From: Pteria penguin
Lineage: Eukaryota; Mollusca; Bivalvia; Pterioida; Pteriidae
Length of the DNA stretch: 64,000 nucleotides
Assembly: GCA_035048485.1 (NCBI GenBank)
Contig: CM068585.1
Location: 15,295,501 to 15,359,500 of the forward strand
Direction: 5' to 3'
Part shown: positions 1 to 15,100 of the stretch, piece by piece
Position numbering within the stretch: the stretch's first letter is position 1
Layout: every line of letters starts with the position of its first letter
Notes under the pieces: model-generated
The model's database searches: none
What the model saw: only the letters and a program-made list of their open reading frames with translations
Told to the model about the DNA's origin: nothing
Position numbers and translations under genes: made by a program

Positions 1-131
1 TCAGCATCTTTTAAGAAAGTTAAAAATAAATGCCATCTGCAATAGCATTTTTTCTAGAAAGTAGAGTAGTGAAATCAAACATATATTTTTTAAGCCTAGA
101 TTTTTCACTGTAACAATCATGTATTTTACAG

Positions 132-3100
132 ATCGCTGTAGCGTGTGTGTCTGATGCTTTTGAGAGTGATCAGCATTGTAACAGCATGTTTGTCTATGCC
201 AAGGAACAGTTGATGAAATCTGTCGTCATCTGTGTGATTACTGAGAGTATGCTATGGCAGAATACAGACATGGGAATGAAGATTGGACAGCCGGTAAATC
301 TATCACTTATATGTTGATTTATGAAAAAGCCTTTCTCTTGTTCAAGAAAAAAGCCATTGATAGAAATGCTGTAAGCAAGAAGTTTCAACAAATTTAATGT
401 TTTGATTTACATGACTTGTGCAAGAAATATGATATAAAAATTCTGTTTGCTTGTTTGACTGTTTTTGGAACAAATATCAATTGGTTCATCTATTTGATGA
501 GTTCAAATTGATTGCAACCCTAATTTATTTTATATGAGCTTGGTTTGATTTAACATACTTTCATACATTTCTTATTATTGTTCGAGTGTCATGCCTACTC
601 TTTCTAGTACAGTATTCAGCTGTATTTTATGATGATATTATTCTGAAAATATGATTCTATTATACCTTTAGAAAATGGCCATGTTGAAGACTCCAGAACG
701 ATATCAACTGAAGCTACCTGACTTGAAGGGTCTTGTGGAGGAGTACATTGCAGGCACTGTTAAGGTACCATGGACAGATGACTGCAAGAGCTCCATAGTG
801 TTACAGTCATTGGAGAATGCCTCCTCTAGTTTACATTTACTAATAAGATCATTAGATGTAGAAGATTATCAATTATTATACACAAGTTGTAGTCAGACGT
901 ATTATGGTATGGCGTTGTGGGTTTGTCTGCACCTTGGTAACATGATACAGACCATACTGTGTAGGCTTGGACTTTCAAACTTTTTCCCTATGGCATGAGG
1001 GCAAACTCTTTTGATTTTCAATATCAAGGTCAAAGTCATTTTTGGGGCAAAAATAGCAATTTTTTTTAGAATACAACATGTAAACAAGGGTTAGACTAAA
1101 CTGTTTATTCTAGAACTTTAAACTTTGCACACTTATTTTTTATGACTAGAGACTGAAACCTTTTGATTTTCAAAGACATATCTGTAAGGTCAAGGTCACA
1201 GTGCTTAAGTCAGTTAGATTCTTGTCCATGACATAACTTTTTACACTGTGCATGGATTTAAATAATATTTCACAGAATTGTTGCTCAGAACCCAAGGATG
1301 TATAATGACCTGACACAAAGTTTATATATGCAAGGTCAAGGTCACAATGCATATTATGGATAAATCATTGTCCATGCCAAAACTTTTTACCCCTAACATA
1401 GATTGAGTAACAGTTCGCAGAATTGTTACCAAGGACCAGTGGGTGTCTGTTGACTTTGAACCAAGGTTATATCTGCAAGGTAAAGGTTACAATGCCTAAG
1501 ATAGGTAAATCATTGTCTGGGACATAATTTTTTACCCCTTGCATAGATTCGAGAAATATCTCACAGAATTGTTGCCCAGGGCCCAAGGGTGTCTCTTGAC
1601 CTTGAATGAAGGTTATATCTGCAAGGTCACACTACATATGATAGGTAAATCTTTGTCAAGTCCACAACTCTTTACCCCATTTACAGATTAGAATAATATT
1701 TCACAGAATTGTTGGGAAAGGGGGAATGTTTTCATACTTTCAAATTTCATCTTATCAAACTATGTGACGAGTGCGTTATGCCACTCTAGGCATTGCTCTT
1801 GTTACGTTTATGATGTCATATATAAAATGTGTCATTTGGCCAATGTTTAGATATATGTTCAACCTCAGATGACATCATCATCGTGAAAAAATTGCACCAA
1901 ATTGGATTTAGTATAGTAATTTTCATTTGGTCATTTTACCCTCTAGATTGGATGGGTGGGGGTGGCTTGGGAGGCAATTTAGCTTAGTCAGCCTTGATGC
2001 TGGCTGTTACCATATTCATAACATGACAAAGACACTACATACATGTACTCATTGAATAATAGTATTGACTATACATGATTCTGATAATGTAGAAAAAATA
2101 AAAGTCACTGCAAATAATATTGTAGTTGATATATCGTATATATGAGAGAGAGTTAGTGATGCTCTGATAATCTGAACTCCAGTAATTCGGAATATCCACT
2201 TATCCAGACGAAAATTATGGAAAAGGATCCCCCAGTATATTTTTTGGCACCAATAATGAGGAAATGTATGTAACAGGTTTGGAAGGAAACTTACGGAGTG
2301 GATTTCCAAAACTAATTACACTCGACTCGTTAATCTGGATAATTTTTCTACCTCCCAAGCACAAATGTAGCACATTAATTTTTTAGTCAGTTGATGAAGC
2401 CATTGGGTTTAACACTTTGCCTCACCTTTTGATTGTTTGTATAACACTGTAGTTATGTTGTCACCTGAGTGCTGTATGATGTTAACGTGTCCATCTTACA
2501 ACAGCTTGGGGTATTGTGGAATGTCCTCCAAAAGAACTATTTTCTTACTCATTTCTAGGACACTTCTGAGCATCCAGATGTCTTTATCAGCTATTGCTGG
2601 GCCAACTCTAGAGAGGCTTGTAACATGGGCACCAAGTCTAAGCCAGGATCTCTTGGATATGGGGATCCTCGGGAAATCAAGAGCTTCCTGGAAAAAAGAG
2701 GCATCAGTTGTTGGTTAGATATAGAACAGATGGGAAAGGTAAAGTAGATTATTCACTGACTTCCTTTCAGATGTGTGACATATCTAGGTTAATAATTATA
2801 CATTTGAAAGTACTTTCTCTCAACATCAGTGTTCTATAATCAACAAATTCACTGTTAAAAGATATGATAACTGATTTAATTATTCATTTCATCGTGATGT
2901 ACTGAAGATTTTGCAAACCTGATTGATATTACATATTCAGGACTTGACAGTTTGTAAATAACTGATAACATATCAAAGTTTAATCTGGAAAATAAGGTTT
3001 GATTTGTTTGTGATTTACTGTATAATGATAATCATTTTTAGGTTGGATTATACCATGCTATTGCAGTAGGCCTACAGAACTGTAAACTCATAGTAGCATG

Positions 3101-6100
3101 TGTATCAGATGAGGTGAGATCATTATGTATTGAAAGTAAAGTAGTTTGTTTCATTTAGGAAATAGTAATTTAACACTGGATTCAGCATTGAAAAGTAGCT
3201 TCAATGACCAAATGGGCCAAAACCACTTCCTCTCACTATAACTTCGTTAGTTTGCATCCCTTTCAAGGCACATGACAAGGGATTTGGGTATCCTTACTCA
3301 ATGCTTGCAGTTTTCCTCTGATACAACAGTATTGGTGACAATCCATGCATGTAATAATTCTAAAATGGCATTACACAACAAACAATAATGGCATTAAGAC
3401 ATCATTATCATGTCAAAGTTCTCACATAAAGACTCCTTATTACAACCAAAGTATTGTTATTTATAAACAGGAATAACAATATTCTATCGTTATTATAACT
3501 CTATAGTGCAATATAACAATTAAAAGTAAAAAAAATAATAAAAAAGTGGTTTTTGTAATTGCATTTATTTAAGGCTTGCTTAGCCAAATTTCAGACCAGC
3601 TGAATTTTGAAATAATCAGAAGGTTTTGGTTTTCACTGAGAAGAAACATCAATTCTATCAGGTATACCACAGTGTCACTTTTTCCTGTCCAGGGCTGTAT
3701 TGCTGAACAGTGGTTGAAATGTATGAAAAGTCTACATAGTGTCATGTGGCTGATATTATTAAAATATATAGTTCAAATAACTTTGTCCTTTAATACTTTC
3801 ATGGTACATCATGTGTTTCATAACATAAAATGGAGGATCACAAATTAATCTCTTTCATGATTTAATACTTTAGATCATTTAGGACATTGTTGCTTCAATT
3901 TAAATATATTTCATATAAAGCTATAAATTAACCAATACCACTGTTTTTGTATGTGATGTGAATAAAGTTGACTAAAATCTTTCTGATTTTATCCTTTAGT
4001 ATGTGGAGTCAGAGGCATGCATGATGGAATTACGCTTTGCTGTGTGCAATATGGGACTTCCCCTTGTTGTAGTAATAGTGGGAACAGGCAAAAAGTGGAA
4101 ACGAGGAGAGGTATGGTGGAAGTTTTTATTTGAATATAATCAGAATCCCTTAGGGATAGAACTGTAAAAGAACAACAAAATATAACATCTGCATGAGCTA
4201 TAATATGAAATTATCAAGTAATGCTAGGATTTTTTGCAGGGATTTAAGAGCTTTGTAATTTATATCGGTTTTATAAGATATCAAGGGAAAAAAGCATTTA
4301 ATCTTACGTATGTATTAACCTTATTTGAAAAAATAATTCCAGCTTCCTTTGTTGATGGGACGCTCCAAGGACAGTGCACGGAAAATCTACATGCAAGAAG
4401 AAAGTCCTGATGCAATGAATACACTTTTAGAATCTGTAAAGAACTTGCTACCAAAGGAAGGAGAAGAGAGTAAACTGGAGAAAAAACGCAAAAAGATGCT
4501 TGAACGACAAAAACAGCAGCAGTCCTCCTTGAAATTAGCAGCTGGAAATAAGCAGTCTTTCCAGGTCAGATATTTTTTCTGTTCTTTAATGAATAACATT
4601 TCTTGAAAAAAGCAAACCATGCCATACAACTACTGCTTTAAACGTAGTACATACAAAGGATTTGCAAAAAGAATATAGAGACATGTAACACATAATTTTA
4701 TTTAATGATGCATCATCATCTTATTTTTCAAAATGTCTTGTTTTATTATTAGACATCTTATACAATATATTTAAAAATAAAGAGTAAATGCATATATTTA
4801 GAAATGACATACAAATGTAATACTGTTTGTGAGGACTTGTAATCCTTAATGTATGGTTTGGGTCATACAGCTTTGTCAGATGTCTTCAGATTTCACTTTT
4901 ATATGAAGGATATTGACACTTATAAGTAAGCTCTAATAAAATTGTTAATTCTTGTATAGAGGATGAGACCTAGAAAGTGATTTTTATTTTTTGTAGGAGG
5001 AGTATGAGCTTATTCAGAGGAAATTTATCCGTCATATCATCAATATCACACAGTCTTTGGACATTCAGACCTGTCCTCGGCTCATTGTATTCGACTTTGT
5101 CAGAAGTGGTTTGTATTATACAGCATAACATACCATAAGTAAACATAATATACATAAAAGTAGGATTATGAATTCCTTTGTTCATAAATCCATGACTATA
5201 AGCTGATACAATTGTATTCAATCATATTATGAAGGACAATCTATAGGTAGCAGGCTGATTCATTACTATGGTAATACAGTAAAGTTCAATCACAACCAAC
5301 ACATTTATTAAGAATTTATGATGATTACAAAGTAAGTTGAATATTTTGACCTTAACATACATAGATATAAGAAAACTGTTTTGTAGCCTATTGTGAAAGT
5401 ACCAACAAGGTAATATTACATCCCAAAACAATTTTATAACAACAAGCTTAGTGGTTTGTCACCAGGAATTACGATTTAAAGTGATAATCGATATATACAG
5501 AGAAAAGCATGTCAGTACTCTATTTGTAATATGACAATGAAGTTCGGTGCAGAAAAAGTGTACAGTAATCACACATTATCTAGTAGTCATACCAATTTAC
5601 ATATAGGTCAATCAGTAATTCATTCATATACCTTTATTTTAAAAATAAATTGAAAATGAATTCTGAATGAAGCAAGTCTCTTATAAATGTTTATATGATA
5701 TGATAGATAAGATTTAACATTAACAAAGATCTTAAAAGGCTGCATGCTATAATTAATACTATGAATATCATACTGAGCATATTTATACTAAGTTTTCTGC
5801 TTATTGTAGCCTGCATGAAAAACAGATATAAATACTGACTGCCTTGTAATTCAGTTGTCCCTATAACTATGTACTTGTCTTTACCATCTACAGTAGAAAT
5901 GATTTGATTGTGTTCTTTACAAGAGGAGTATTATTCCTTGTGCTAATGCAATGAAGTTGTATATGAGTTCATATTTCTTACAATTCATTATCTAACAACG
6001 GGATACATTTTCATGGCGATTAGCTGTCAAACCTGGCATTTAATATATGAAGTTTGACCATTAGGGTCCAATCTGACACGTAAGATGTGGAGTTTGACCA

Positions 6101-9100
6101 TGAGAGTTTAAGTCTGGCATGTGAAATATTGAGTTTGACCATAAGAGTCCATTCTGACATGTAAGATATGGAGTTTGACCATGAGAGTTTAGTCTGGCAT
6201 GTAAAATATTGAGTTTAACACAAGGGTCCAGTCTGACATGTAAGATGTGGAGTTTGACCATAAGGGTCCAGTCTTGCATGTCAAGAATGGAGTTTTGCCA
6301 CAGTGGTCGAGTCTGGTATATAAGATATGGAGTTTGACCATATGGGTCCAGTCTGACATGTAAGATATACATGTAGTAGTAATTTGAATTTAAGTTAACA
6401 CATGCTACTAATGCTGCTGTTATGTATCATATATGAAAAGTGGCTAATAAGATATTATAATCAGTGTATGTTGTCTTCTAATAGTGGCAACCAAGAAGGA
6501 TGTGCCAGTACATGAAAACCGACCAGATACACGAATGAGTTCACATGATGACTCTGAACGACCATCTACATCTAAAGCACCAAAACCTATCGCAAGAAAA
6601 AGTAATCTCACCTCAGACAGGGTCAGAGTGAGTATTCTCCTTTTTGTAAACTTCATCTTTCTTGTTAATTAACACTGTAAAACTTGTTTCTGTTTGTGTG
6701 TGTATTAGATTACACGGTGTGACATCTCAGGCAGAGAGACTTTGTCTCAGAATTCTTATATGAAACCTGTGATTTAATAGTTTTAATTTCTGTAGATAGG
6801 CACATATCCACTCCTAAAATCAATATTCTTTACTCCAATTTTCACAATGTTCTGTAGAAAAGTATGAATTCTATTCAGTTTACAATTTAGTTCTGTAAAT
6901 GTAGAAGTGTAGAAAGAAGTCAAATGTGACTGATTTTTAACAATCTTGTTTCTGTACCATTCATATATTCTTGGGCAAACAGATTTATATAAAATTGCAC
7001 AATATTTTGTTTGTTTTTCATCTACTAATTTTGACCAAGACAAAACATTTCTTGTTCAAACATAAATTACCGTAATAACTCCTCAAGCTCCCCATGTATC
7101 ATAAAGTTGGGAGTACAGATTTAAGATTTAAAAGCAGTTTACGAAATTTCAGGGAAACCTTTTCAATAGTTTTAAGGCTACCAAAACCCAAAATTTTACA
7201 TCCATAGAGAAATATTAGAGTAACAGTTTTATCCGAAAAATGCAATTGATGCTTTCTGGATAAATTTTAGTATCATCGTCAGTCCTTCCTTGAGAGTAGC
7301 AGAAGATAAATACAATTTTACCCTTATTTGTCCATTCTGTAGAGATTTGAGAATTACTTTTATAAACACTGGTATTATCATACAAGATATACCGGAATGT
7401 TTTATATAAGATTTGTACAATTTTTAAGTATGATTAAGAATTGCTATTGTGTGCATCATTGTATATAGGGGCAGGCTTGGTATAGTGGTTTGGCTTGTGG
7501 CACCAAGGATTCTGGTTTGATTCCTGGATTATGCCACTATGTTTAAAACAGTAGTTACCTCCTGCTTCCATATGACAATATAAATGAAAAATTGTTGAAA
7601 ATGCCAATAAAACACCAATCAACCAACCATAATTTTATATATGATATATATAATATACTTATGAGTTTTATGACACAAGTCATAACTACAGTAAACTAAA
7701 CTAAACTAAGCATTTATGTGATTCTCAGCAAATGGTTCAAACTTCATTTATTAATTAATATACTATATGCTATCTTATATTAATACAAAAGCAGAGACAT
7801 ACACTGCTTTTATGTCTCTGTACAAAAGTAAGTGATACAGGAGAATGTTTTTCAATCAAATATTGGGTGTTTTCGTTATACAGAGTTATTTCTCATATGA
7901 GCAGGGATTTGACATCAAACCAGTGTGACGTCATACATTTCTATACTATTTCCTGTAATTTCACACCGGTTTCCATAGAAATAGTTAATGATTGTCAAAA
8001 TGGTTTGCCATAAAATACATGCTCAAATGGGAAATAACTCTGTATAATAAAAAAAATTCAATAGTTAAACAGGTTTAGCATGTGTATAAGTAATTAAAGT
8101 AAAATACCGATATAACTAAAGTCTAATAAACCTTCCTTTATTCCAGTAAAATATATAAAACACACAATAAAATAAAATGTCAAAGTAAATCCTGTACGGA
8201 GTATCAGACTGATGTAATTACCGATTGCTATAAAGGTAGGAAAGTGTGAACAGTGTTGATGTCTAAAATATAGACGAGGTTTTCTAGATATCCAATCCAT
8301 ATGCAAGATGTATTATGGCACACTTAATATTACATAACCCTTCATGCATTTCATCTTTTGATTATTATCCCCTCCCTTGTAGAACTTCATAATATTTCAC
8401 AGGCCACATTGTATTTTCAATTTGCCTAATGATTATTAGTACCAATTTTTAGTGAAGGATATTTACTGAGGAGATTGAAAGTTTTGTTAACATATAAAGG
8501 TTTTAAGAAGATGATTATGATGAAGCATGCTAGTTAGCATACATTCATAACTCATTCATATCTTATTTCTGCATGGTTCTCCTCAGACAAAAGATGTAAG
8601 TAGATATAATCATTTAATACAAGATGTTTTATTCATGCTCATATTCCTTCATTACTTATTCATATCTTAATTCTGCATGATGTTACTCAGGATAATTGTA
8701 AACAGTAGTGATACTACATAATGCACATCTATTAATTAATATTCCTTGATTACTCTTTAAAATAATTTCTGTTCCAATTTTAATCTCTTTGGCACTTGGC
8801 TATTAACACAACACAAAAGTTTAAAATGTAGGTTCCAACAGAACTATTTCTAATAAATATTAAGTACCAAACATTTGTCAGAGTCAAGTACTTTAATATT
8901 GTCTTTTCTTCAAATGATTTTTTCAAGCCCACTGCCCCAGTTTATTATGTGTCTTCACTATTTACTTGCTTTGTGACAAGATTTGAGTTCTAAAACAAAG
9001 GATAGAAAAGAGATCTACAACATGAAGGCTTGTTGACATTATGAAATGTTTTCCAATTACTAGCATATATAAGATATAATGATTGTATTCATTGGATATT

Positions 9101-12100
9101 TTCTCAGTCAGTCTGCCTTCATTAAGTACCTTAATCATGTGTATGCTAATCATACCTAATTAAAGCAACTAAAAAGCTCAAGCTATCAGAAGTAAATGAA
9201 GATGAAGAGTTTTCACTTTAATTATCTTTGAGTGTCTAAAAGCATTGAATTTCTCCCATATCTCCTTTACCATATGGATAAGCCTTAGAGTCATTGGGAC
9301 CTCGTCCAGTATAATTTTAACAATTTAATAATTTGATATGTGTTAACCTCTCTTGTTGTGATGGAAAATTGAAAATATTTTATTATTTAATCAGAAGTAC
9401 ATGTCTTTGAGTAGAACTGTATTGGGCACATTTTGTCATAACTAATTATGGTCATTTACTGCTTTTATTGTTTTGATAAGAGATAACCTGTGGCCACTTT
9501 GCTTGTTTGTTTGTCTGTCTGTTGTCAGCTTTGACCTTGCCATTACTTCTGAACCATGTGAGATAGAGAATATATATTTAGCATGCATACTCCACTAATA
9601 AAGCCCTTTCAAATCACACCAAGGTATTGAGCCCATGACCTTGACCTACATTTCAAAATATGCCTTATTTTGATTTCGTGTCCTCAACTTTTGAATGTGA
9701 GAGATAGAGTCTTCATGTTTGGTATACATACTCCAATAATAAAGCCCTTTATAAGAACACCAATGTCATTGACCTCATGACCTTAAACATGACCTTTGAC
9801 CTACATTTCAAAATATGCTTTATTTGGACATTGTTGCTGCTGTCGGCATTCATGTTTCATAAAATTATCTTGCTTGTTTTGTATTATCAAAGAAAATTTT
9901 TCATTGGAAACCTAAGAAATAGTTACAATAAAACTCAAGTAAGTGATAACATCTTTTATTTTGTTCAATTCTTAAAGATTTGAAAAAAATTGAATATCTC
10001 CATAACAAACAGTGAGGTGAATGGACTGATAATTGGGTTATTTCTTTGTTCCCTCAAGTTTTATAACATATCAAGAATGAAATCTACTTATAGCAGATAC
10101 ATCTAATTATTCAAGTAATATTGGGTATCTATTACTTATACTGGTATACCTCAGACTTGTGTATGTCATCAAGTATACATGTAACTTAGAATATTTATAT
10201 AAATTAAGTCTAGACTTGCAATATAAGATACGTATTAAGAAAGTGGTGCTATATCACTGTGGAACTCATTATATTAGTATGGACATTCATGAACCCCTTG
10301 ATATCAGATAAAACCAGGAGTATCTCCTGTCAGAGGTGAGATCAGGTGTCTGGAAGGAGTAAGCATCTCCAGTCAGGGATTTGACAAGGTGTCTGTGAGG
10401 AGTAAACATCTCCTGTCAGGGATTTGACCAGGTATCTGGGAGGAGTAAGCATCTCCTGTCAGATGTGAGATCAGGTGTCTGGGAGGAGTAAGCATCTCCC
10501 ATCAGGGATCTGACCAGGTGTCTGGGAGGAGTAAGCATCTCCAGTCAGGGATTTGACCAGATGTCTGGAAGGAGTAAGCATCTCCTGTCAGACGTGAGCT
10601 CAGGTGTCTGGGAGGAGTAAGAATCTCCTGTCAGGCATTTGACCAGTTATCTGGGAGGAGTAATCTTGTCCTGTCAGAGGTCAGACCAAGTGTGTGGGAG
10701 AAGTAAGCATCTGTTGTCAAGGATTTGACCAGATGTCTGGGGGGAGTAAGCATCTCCTGTCAAGAATTTGATCAGGTGTCTGGGAGGAGTAAGCATCTCC
10801 TATCAGGGATTTGACCAGGTATCTGGGAGGAGTAAGCATCTCCTGTCAGGGATCTGACCAGGTGTCTGGGAGGAGTAAGCATCTACTGTCAGGGATTTGA
10901 CCAGGTGTCTTGGAGGAGTAAGCATCTCCTGTCGGGGATCTGACCAGGTGTCTGGGGGAAGTAAGCATCTCCTGTCAGGGATTTGACCAGATATCTGGGA
11001 GGAGTAAGCATCTCCTGTCAGACGTGAGATCAGGTGTCTGGGAGAAGTAAGCATCTCCTGTCAGGGATTTAACCAGGTATCTGGGAGGAGTAAGTATCTC
11101 CTGTCAGGCATTTGACCAGGTACCTGGGAGGAGTAAGCATCTCCTGTCAGGGATATAACCAGATATCTGGGAGGAGTAATCTTGTCCTGTTAGAGGTCAG
11201 ACCAGGTGCCTGGAAGGAGTAAGCTCATCTTTTTTGACTTATTACAGTCGTCATAATAATTATATCATAATTATAATAGGAAGTCCCTGTTTATATGTTT
11301 CTTAATTGTTATACTGCATCAGTGAACTATTATTAGATAAACTTCTTAACAATTTAAACAAGTTTTCAGAAGAAATTTCTAATGTTGCTTATCAGATATT
11401 TACGAAAATAGTCTTAACTTAAAGTAAATCTCATTTGTATGAAGCAATTTTAAGTGACTAAATCTAATCCATCAATTAACATTATAGAGAAAACAAAAAT
11501 TTGCAAAATTAATTAATGTAATGTACATATACTGACTAGTTTTAAATGCAACATAAAATGACAAAATGAGTTTCAGTTTAATATCATTATTAACTGTCAT
11601 ACAGTCATTTACATGGTATTTTATAGATCATGGGTTAACATCATAAATTAGTGTACATGCATATGAAAAAGGTACATACCTAATCTATCATGGAGCATAG
11701 CAGAATTCAGTGCTAATGAAAACTAATAATAAGATGGGAGATGGCATCTCCAACTTCTTCAGCTTGTCAATATGTGCTTCTTTGTGACACATTTTGCTTT
11801 CCCTCCTATACCTCGCCAACATGTGCATCTCCTGTTTACTTTGAGAGTATCCTTACTGAATTGGGTGTTCATCGTGTAATCTCCATCTGTGACACACGAT
11901 ATTGTACTGACAATTATTTCACTTTATTTCATGCATTCATAGATGTGACATTGTGGAAGAAATGGTGAAATCTCAAGAGAACTAAATGAATTGCTCTATA
12001 AATAGTAGATTGTAAAAAAAAAATGATAAAATTCACATCGATTTTCAGTGAAATTAAAATGGTCTCAAAGTAAGACAAATGGAAATACTCTAGACATAAA

Positions 12101-15100
12101 TGATATTAATCTATGTGTTTCAGTTCAGTGTTTTTAGATTAAAAACAGAACAAAACATTAATTAAGATTTATTTTGGTTCATTTGAGGGAAAAAAAATTA
12201 GAAAAATCCTTTGCTGTTCACTCCAAGTCTTTAACATATAATTACAATATACACAATGCAGTATTAAATACTCCTCTTTTGACTATATCATTTCCAAACA
12301 ACTTATCAAAACTGATTATTATTTTTGTACTTCAGAGCTCTGACTGATTTAATACACATTTCAGAATTGGAGCAGCTGTCAAAAGATTCTGCTTGACCAT
12401 TTTCATACTTGCTAATATAATCTTTACAATTTTTAGGCAGTATTGTCAGAAGAGGATGAAGAAAATGAATGGCAGGCTGAAGAGTTCTGTATCAAAGTCC
12501 TTTGTGAATATGAAGAGGTAAGATGTGTGAAAATTGACAGGGAAGATATTGTGAATGTGGAAAGGACAATGTGTAACCATGCATGGATAGAGAAGAGAGG
12601 TGTGGACACAGTGAGGGACTGTATATAAACGTGAAGAGGGAAGTGTCACAATGTAAATTGCAACTGAAGCGTGTAAATATAGAGAGTCCAATTCAAAATA
12701 TTCTGCTCAATAAATAAATTTAAATGAAATTTATTTACAACAAAGAAAAGAACAACATATTCATACAACTAAATGACAACACTGCACACACACTCAACAA
12801 TCACACTAAAACACTCCACTCACATTTAAACAGACTTACACTGACCTATATAAAAAAAATGTAATTAAAGAATACAAATCTAGCTTTACTGTGGCCAAAT
12901 ATTATGAAAGTTACCGCAGTTAATGTATAAAGTTAACTAATGAATTAATCACGAGGTTCTGGATTTAAAAGATATCTTCAATAGTAGTACACTGAATAGC
13001 GATGACAGGTTTCCATAATTTACTAGTACATGATGTTTCAAGTTAGGAATTATGACTGACTATGTGTTTCAGGCTTTTTGTTCCAAAGATAAAACAGGTG
13101 TACATTCACAAAGACAATGTCTACGACAAATAAAATAATTGTACAGCTACACAGCCAACAGCTCTTCACATAAGTTCAATGGTCACCTACAAGTACAATG
13201 AGAGTTTTCGAAAAAAAAAAACTCAGACTCACAATACGGACCTCTGACATGTACCTCGTGAATATAGATATCAATAGCATAGTATTAATATAATCATTAT
13301 AAACTGTAACATGAACTAATTAAATGTAGCTTGAACATTATAAATAAACGACAGAACTAAAACAGTAAACATGCATAAACACTCACCTTTATGCCATACA
13401 TGTTGCACACAGCATATTTCACACACGACGATATTCCACACAGGGAAATGACTTGGACAGATGTCTTCACATTGACATGGAGTTCACACAGAGACCCCGA
13501 CATTCACAAGCCCAGCCATGGCATCCACACAGGACGATACACACTGAGCATGCATGCACAACTTCACAGGTACACAACCAAGGGTAGACTGACACTACAT
13601 TTAAATATACAGGTGAAAGTGACCAAAGCTTTGCTAATGCCCATTATATCTAATAAATGCATCAGCCTTTGTAATCTATTCCTGCATGAAAACACAAAAA
13701 TAAAACACTTATTCTATATATAGTATCTTCGTTTTCACTGTCATATTCAATGAAAATAACACCAGTGACATTCTTCTTTAAATCCAGGCAGAGACATTCT
13801 CTATACATATGTCTCTGATCCAGGACTTTCCTGATTGAACAGATTTAATACAGATTTGTGTGTTTATCTTGACAGGGAAAGCATAAAGCAGGGAGGGACC
13901 TATTTGTAATTTGAACAATAGAAGAAAGTGACACAATATGTATCCATGGAAATTTGAGCATATGTAATTTTGATGTTGCATTCGGCCCATATGATATGTT
14001 AGAACTACTACTTAAGCTTTCCAAAGTTGATAAGTCACCAGTGGTAATTCTTTGCCTGTTAAGGAATGAATTTGAAAAGTTAATAATGGAGTATATTACT
14101 AAAACGTAAAGAACAATCACTTGTTACCTTGTGTTGGTGTTTTATATTTGTTTCTCTCTTATTATTCTAATAAAACAAACTAACATTATTTGATAATCAT
14201 TTCTTAAATACAGGTATTTTTACATTAAATTGATTAGTATTGTGTAACTTTAAATTTTTTATTAATAGGATATGGAAATCTTTGTATCCTTGTAGGGTTG
14301 GCATTTGGCAGAGAAATCTCTGAGTTTGGTGACCTACACCTCGGAGGAGATCTTCCAGGTGATTAAGGAAGCAGCCCCCTTCTTGGCTCGTATTTACACC
14401 ATTCTACAACAAAGCTCACTCAAACTCAATCTGATGGCTAGCAAAGTGGGCGACAACTTCATCAAATATTTGGAACAGGTGATTATTTACAGATACTCAG
14501 TCATGAAACAGTTTGTTTTAGATAGGTACAGTCTATACTGCTCTCTTTTTACATTTGAAATTGAAGTGATTTTGATACATAAACATGATGTATTGTTTGT
14601 AACATATATTTGATTCTTTTTTTTTTTTGTGTTGCATGTCAATCTAAATGATTCTTGACCATCACTTTGTCCAGTGTCTGATTGTCCTTCAAATTTCAAG
14701 TCTTTGTTCCGTATCTGTCTGTCTTAGCGTGTTCCTTGAAATACTGATTTAAGATTAAATAATAATCTCCTTCTCAAGTTTAGATAGCAGAATAGGTCAC
14801 ATCATTGTCTATTACACAATGAGGTAAAGGTAGGAACATGCCCTAAGGTTCAGTTTGCTGGGTATCAGTAATCTTGTCTACTGTATTTAAAAAAAACAAT
14901 AATTAAATATCATTGTAGGAGGGGAAGTCTTCCAAGAACTTCTTGACAGCATACCTAGCTATAAATAAACTGGTGATGGAACATACACAGTATGAGGATT
15001 TCCAGACTCAGCTTGACAGGTATGTCTTTTAATCAGTAACATAACTGTGTGCTTCTTGTCTAGCATTTTCATAAGGTTTTCTTCCCATCTTCTTCCCATT

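Noticed and set aside
10316..11227. CRISPR-like regularly spaced repeats (also at 6,045 and 23,289)
   Set aside because: Units are contiguous with no unique spacers, and the sequence is animal nuclear DNA.
13391..13723. A 110-codon frame in a TIR-gene intron
   Set aside because: Composition is driven by CACA-rich DNA with no recognisable domain, and it lies between well-phased exons.
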